A stretch of 64,000 nucleotides of DNA, taken from Sipunculus nudus (lineage: Eukaryota > Annelida > Sipuncula > Golfingiida > Sipunculidae). Position numbers and translations under genes: made by a program. The notes beneath the pieces are model-generated. The model was not told where the DNA came from and searched no databases. It worked only from the letters and a program-made list of their open reading frames with translations. The first letter of the stretch is position 1. Each line of letters starts with the position of its first letter. Positions 23,620-64,000 of this stretch are shown here, piece by piece. The stretch lies in the NCBI GenBank assembly GCA_026874595.1, contig CM049308.1, positions 76,061,124 through 76,125,123 on the forward strand, written 5' to 3'.

Positions 23620-24764
23620 TTTATTACAGCCACCAGGATTGGTGCAAATACATACAAACATCCCCGTATCAAAATCGTATACAGCCGAAGGTAGCATTCT
23701 CTAAGTTCCACATCTCTCTCCACACAGAGTCGTGCACAACACGAGCGGCTCGGGTGATTACCATTCTGCTCTGTGCAAACATTCGAGCATTTTCTACCAA
23801 AAAAAAAAAATCATTGCAAAATAAAACTTCATAAGTTATCATTAATACCCTCAAGGGAAAGTTTATTTCGACTAAATTGCGATCACTAAGTGTAAAATAT
23901 CTTGCTGTACACCATATTTCGTCAGTAGGAAACTTTTGTACACAAACTTCTCATCTAATACTGAGAATGTTGTTAGAAATATAGGCTTACGAATAATCGT
24001 GTTTTATTTCATATTCATCTGTACAACCGGTACATGTGAGTATGTTTTCAGACTTTGAACTGTACAAAACAAGTGCATCAGTACAAATAGAGAAAAAAGT
24101 GTTCTTTGTAAAAATACTAAACCCCTCTATCATACAAGTTACTGAACCATGTAAATGTATTAGTATGCATCTTGCACGCATCATCTTTCTTAGCCATTTA
24201 GCACAATGAAGGATAAAATCTTAGAGCAATATATTAACAAGACATCATAGATAGCAGATCACTTAAACCCTCAGACCAGGGCAACCGCTAGCACTAATAA
24301 TTAATATACTGAAATGTACATGGCCCTCTGACACAACATAACTGCTCCAACAATTAAAGAGATGAAACGATAAACCAAAACATACGCTTCCTCCTCCCGA
24401 ACACAGTCTCTGTGTAAAGCTAGGAACCAGGTAGGTGTGCGTGTATGAGCAGCGGAGCATCATGGGAAATGGTTCGGAAGCCATATTGTGAATGAGCTGT
24501 GTGACAGCCCCGTATATGGCAGCTAAAATCAGTGACAACGGTGGGAGTAGTTCCGTTTCACAGTTGGCACCTCGGTTTGGGTAATATGCAACAAGGGTTT
24601 CTTCCCCTTCAGTCTCCTTCCGTAAAATTTCACACTTTCGTTTCACAAAACTCCCCATCACAAACTTCACAACTAACTTGGTGCTACAGGGCCACAACGT
24701 TGCATTTTTTACAGATATTTGACCATCTTTACAGGAAATCTAAGTCAACTAGAGGCCAGCGTCT
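23620..24764 (-). other. Probable 3' untranslated region of alpha-actinin
   Basis: The region lies directly after the stop codon (24765-24767) on the minus strand with no recognisable splice site required. AATAAA candidates occur at 24003-24008, 23862-23867 and 23620-23625. The last is followed by a GT-rich stretch (TACTGTGTTTTGTTACACTT), which makes it the best-looking cleavage signal. A 144-codon minus-strand open frame at 24263-24697 shows no family features and is treated as noise. Confidence 0.4.
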
Positions 24765-61442
<36,678 letters not shown>

Positions 61443-61520
61443 CTGCAAGGAAGCATCAAAAATATGTTACAGATAATTTGTCAAGAATAATGTAAATACA
61501 TTACAGATTACTCAACACAA

Positions 61521-61522
<2 letters not shown>

Positions 61523-61592
<70 letters not shown>
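61523..61592. repeat. (AT)35 microsatellite
   Basis: About 70 bp of uninterrupted AT, 80 nt upstream of the CH1 exon acceptor in transcript orientation. Confidence 0.97.
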
Positions 61593-61595
<3 letters not shown>

Positions 61596-61972
61596 GAATT
61601 CTGCAAGATAACATGACAAAATAACAATAATTACTTCACACTTCTAATTTAATTAATAATATCTATTGTAACAAACAAGTCAACTTTAAAATACATCAAT
61701 TATTAATGTCAAAATATCAGAACATTACCTAAACTAATAAATAATAAAAATCTGGGAAAGCAACAACAGGAAAAGCTTTTGTTTCTTATTCAGGAATACA
61801 ATGTTCATATCTATTACATTACAGAGCAGAGATAGACACAGGAAAACCCAACAGAGCACAAGGATTGTTGAGTTAAGCTCCCACATACCTAGGCCCTGTT
61901 CTCATCTACAAATAATGCTGGTTGATTAAATTATGTGGGTTCACTGGAAATTTGTCAAGAGAACATGCAAGT

Positions 61973-62044
61973 GGGGGGGGGGAGGGGGGGGGGGGAAGCC
62001 AGTGGTGGTGGGTGAGGAAGTGAAGGAATTGGGGGGGGGGGGGG
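61973..62044 (+). repeat. Two long G-runs
   Basis: 61973-61995 is nearly all G with one A, and 62031-62044 is G14. GGTGGTGGG lies between them. Such spacing can form a G-quadruplex on the plus strand. Confidence 0.8.
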
Positions 62045-64000
62045 TTCAGCAGGGACAAGGAATCCCAGCAAGTGACAAGACTGGTTTTTATGTCTTGGTT
62101 TTAATGCACTTTAATTATTTTACACATTTATGTATATTTACTGATGAAAAAATTCAGTTGATTTTAATAGTTGTGAATATTTGAGGGATAATTTCAATCT
62201 TCTTGGCTGTTAAGAAGACCACGCCACTCATGACCCAATATTTTTTGTGTTTTCAGGTGGAATGTATCAGTGCTGATACAGGGGAAAGATTTACTGAATT
62301 ACAACCACCTGGAGACCCAGCACTGACAGCCACAAACTGACAACTTGGATACACACACAATTATCTAATACCCATATATTTTTTTCTTGTTGGATTGTCC
62401 TCCAACTTGTAACATGGAATGTACATTTGGTTGACAAGCCTGAAGATCAGAGATCCTCTAGCATTACAGATTACGAGTGATACAAGAGGGCTAGATAACT
62501 TAACAGAGGGACAGTGTTATGATAAACACATCATTATGATCTGCACTGGATGTATGTAAGTATATATATAATGTAATACATATCCTTTTTTTTCCTCATC
62601 TCTGGTTTATGCTGTGCAGTGTCATACTGTTAGTTTTTACACACTGTGCAGCTGTGTCAAACAAACAGACCTGCTACTTTTGCACCCCATGAAACATTAT
62701 TATTGTATTAAAGTCCTGTTCAAGCAGAATACAACTCATACAACAATGTACAGTGGACCGGGAAGTCCCTTCACCTGAGATGTATATCTCATAGCACCTA
62801 AACCTATAAGAGTCACTTGTTGACAAGAACAGTAAATTTACATGCTTCCAGCGAGGATTCAGAGTACTTGATACACAAACTGACTATAATCCTCCACAGG
62901 GGCAGGTTCCTGAACCAGTCACCAGATGGCCCTGTAATCTGAGGTTAAAGGTCACAACCAGAACCTGACTTCACTTTAGCAAAATGATGTTTTCTGTAAT
63001 CAAGCTTCATACTAAGTAAAGGTACAGGCTGCTGTTCTATAAACAGAAGTTTAGATTGGGAAAAGACTCACTTGGCAAAAAATTAAAAAAAAAAAAAAAG
63101 GAATGTGAACTGAAATAAACCAATTATGACCAAAGCTGTGACAGCAAGGAAATGTGGTGACTCAATATAGGAAAAATCACCTTGGTCTACCGCAAACATT
63201 CTATGAATGACAACAAACTGTTCTGTTCCACAGCTAAAATCCTTTGTTTATTTGTATCATGTATATATATCACATTATTTGTGTATCTTTCAGTATCAGC
63301 TGACACCTGTCAAACTGTCAAGAAACTATGCACCTGTCAGGTGATCAAGGGTTTTTTTAAGTTGCGTATCCATGTATGAAGGGGTTGATTTCAAGAGAAA
63401 TAAATTTGTAACATTTTCACAAATTGAGTCTTCATGATATTGTGTATTCAGGAATATAGTTGTAGTGGATTTTATTTCATGAAATTCATAAGCAGCAGCT
63501 TCTCCAGATTTCAGAGTACAACTAACATTTTTTTAAAACATAACTTATTTCACAGCTAAAATGTTATTTGAAAGTTACACAGTACTGTGCTCAAATGTGG
63601 AGAATTATTGGCTAATACATGTATACTGAACTATGATGTAATTCAGATAGTCTCAGAGTTCTCTATTAGTGTACATGTTAATCAAAGTCAACATGCATTT
63701 CTGATGGCTGTAAATGTTTTAAATTTTATTATTTACAAAAGTCATCTTTTCATTCCAGATGAATCACAAAATTGACAACCCTATGTAATTATTTTAAATA
63801 TAAGGCATAAATTTGTTGTATCAAAGCAATTGTTCCCACCTGATTTTTCTTTTCATCTGTTGATAGTTGGTAACTAATTTATAAACCTTTTTATAGAAGT
63901 AATGATAATACAAAGCATTAGGGACCACGTTGCCTTGTTTCAAGTGGGGTAAAAATCAACCAGTAGTATTTCTTGCAAATTATGTGCATCACTGCAATGA

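Larger units (their letters stand above)
61443..64000. other. Upstream intron, no exon found
   Basis: Contains an (AT)n microsatellite and two G-runs. No exon matching the actinin N-terminus (the WEKQQRK-like segment) was recognised, so the first coding exon and promoter probably lie beyond 64,000. Confidence 0.5.

Noticed and set aside
24263-24697. 144-codon minus-strand open frame after the actinin stop
   Set aside because: Lies in the probable 3' UTR, with no conserved motif.
61443-64000. First actinin coding exon
   Set aside because: Searched by eye for a reverse-complemented N-terminal segment ending in a phase-0 donor; none was convincing, so it is not called.

Overview
This window is AT-rich, intron-rich invertebrate nuclear DNA, most likely from a bivalve or other mollusc. 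The molluscan call is an inference. It rests on a long-intron alpha-actinin gene of animal type and on repeats (hairpin-headed elements with GTCCGTCC heads, tandem cores of about 157, 300 and 340 bp, many TIR elements) that resemble repeats known from bivalve genomes. The species cannot be named from the sequence. There is no rRNA, no intact tRNA, no CRISPR array and nothing bacterial.

Positions 1-24,700 hold no convincing host gene. The left part is a mosaic of mobile and tandem repeats: a probable solo LTR (813-1538); a hairpin-headed element with 157-bp monomers, including a 628-bp higher-order duplication (1641-4230); a second such element (4507-5180) broken by a frameshifted Ty3/Gypsy pol fragment; a 46-bp minisatellite (5830-6950); a 150-bp-core element (7900-8575); a small TIR element between direct repeats (11279-11911); palindrome-bearing repeats (13721-14480); two Helitron-like copies (15534-16288 and 20530-21859); a 340-bp array (18156-20527); and a 301-bp array (22475-23312). 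A 12-bp perfect palindrome, GGTGGCGCCACC, recurs 13 times in otherwise different repeat families here.

Positions about 23,620-61,442 hold one gene on the minus strand: alpha-actinin, the antiparallel dimeric actin cross-linker of Z-discs and dense bodies. I could place 23 coding exons with GT-AG borders and consistent phases. Using one of each duplicated exon pair, they give 855 codons plus stop, from CH1 through CH2, four spectrin repeats and the EF-hand domain to the C-terminal ESDL. Compared with the usual length of about 890 residues, only the N-terminal 35-40 residues are missing. Their exon was not found up to 64,000 and is probably beyond the window.

The most interesting biology is in the exon structure. 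Two consecutive CH2 exons are each present as complete tandem duplicates (88/88 nt and 79/79 nt). None of these lengths is a multiple of three, so exactly one of each pair must be used, which predicts two mutually exclusive exon clusters in the actin-binding domain. Three other exons have had their 3' splice site and first exon bases copied into the upstream intron: one as an array of about ten 30-bp units, two as single copies. All of these decoy acceptors would break the frame. The introns also carry a six-unit tRNA-like tandem array, a 21-bp minisatellite of about 34 units, a third Helitron-like copy, and several TIR elements, one of them ending 27 nt from a splice acceptor.
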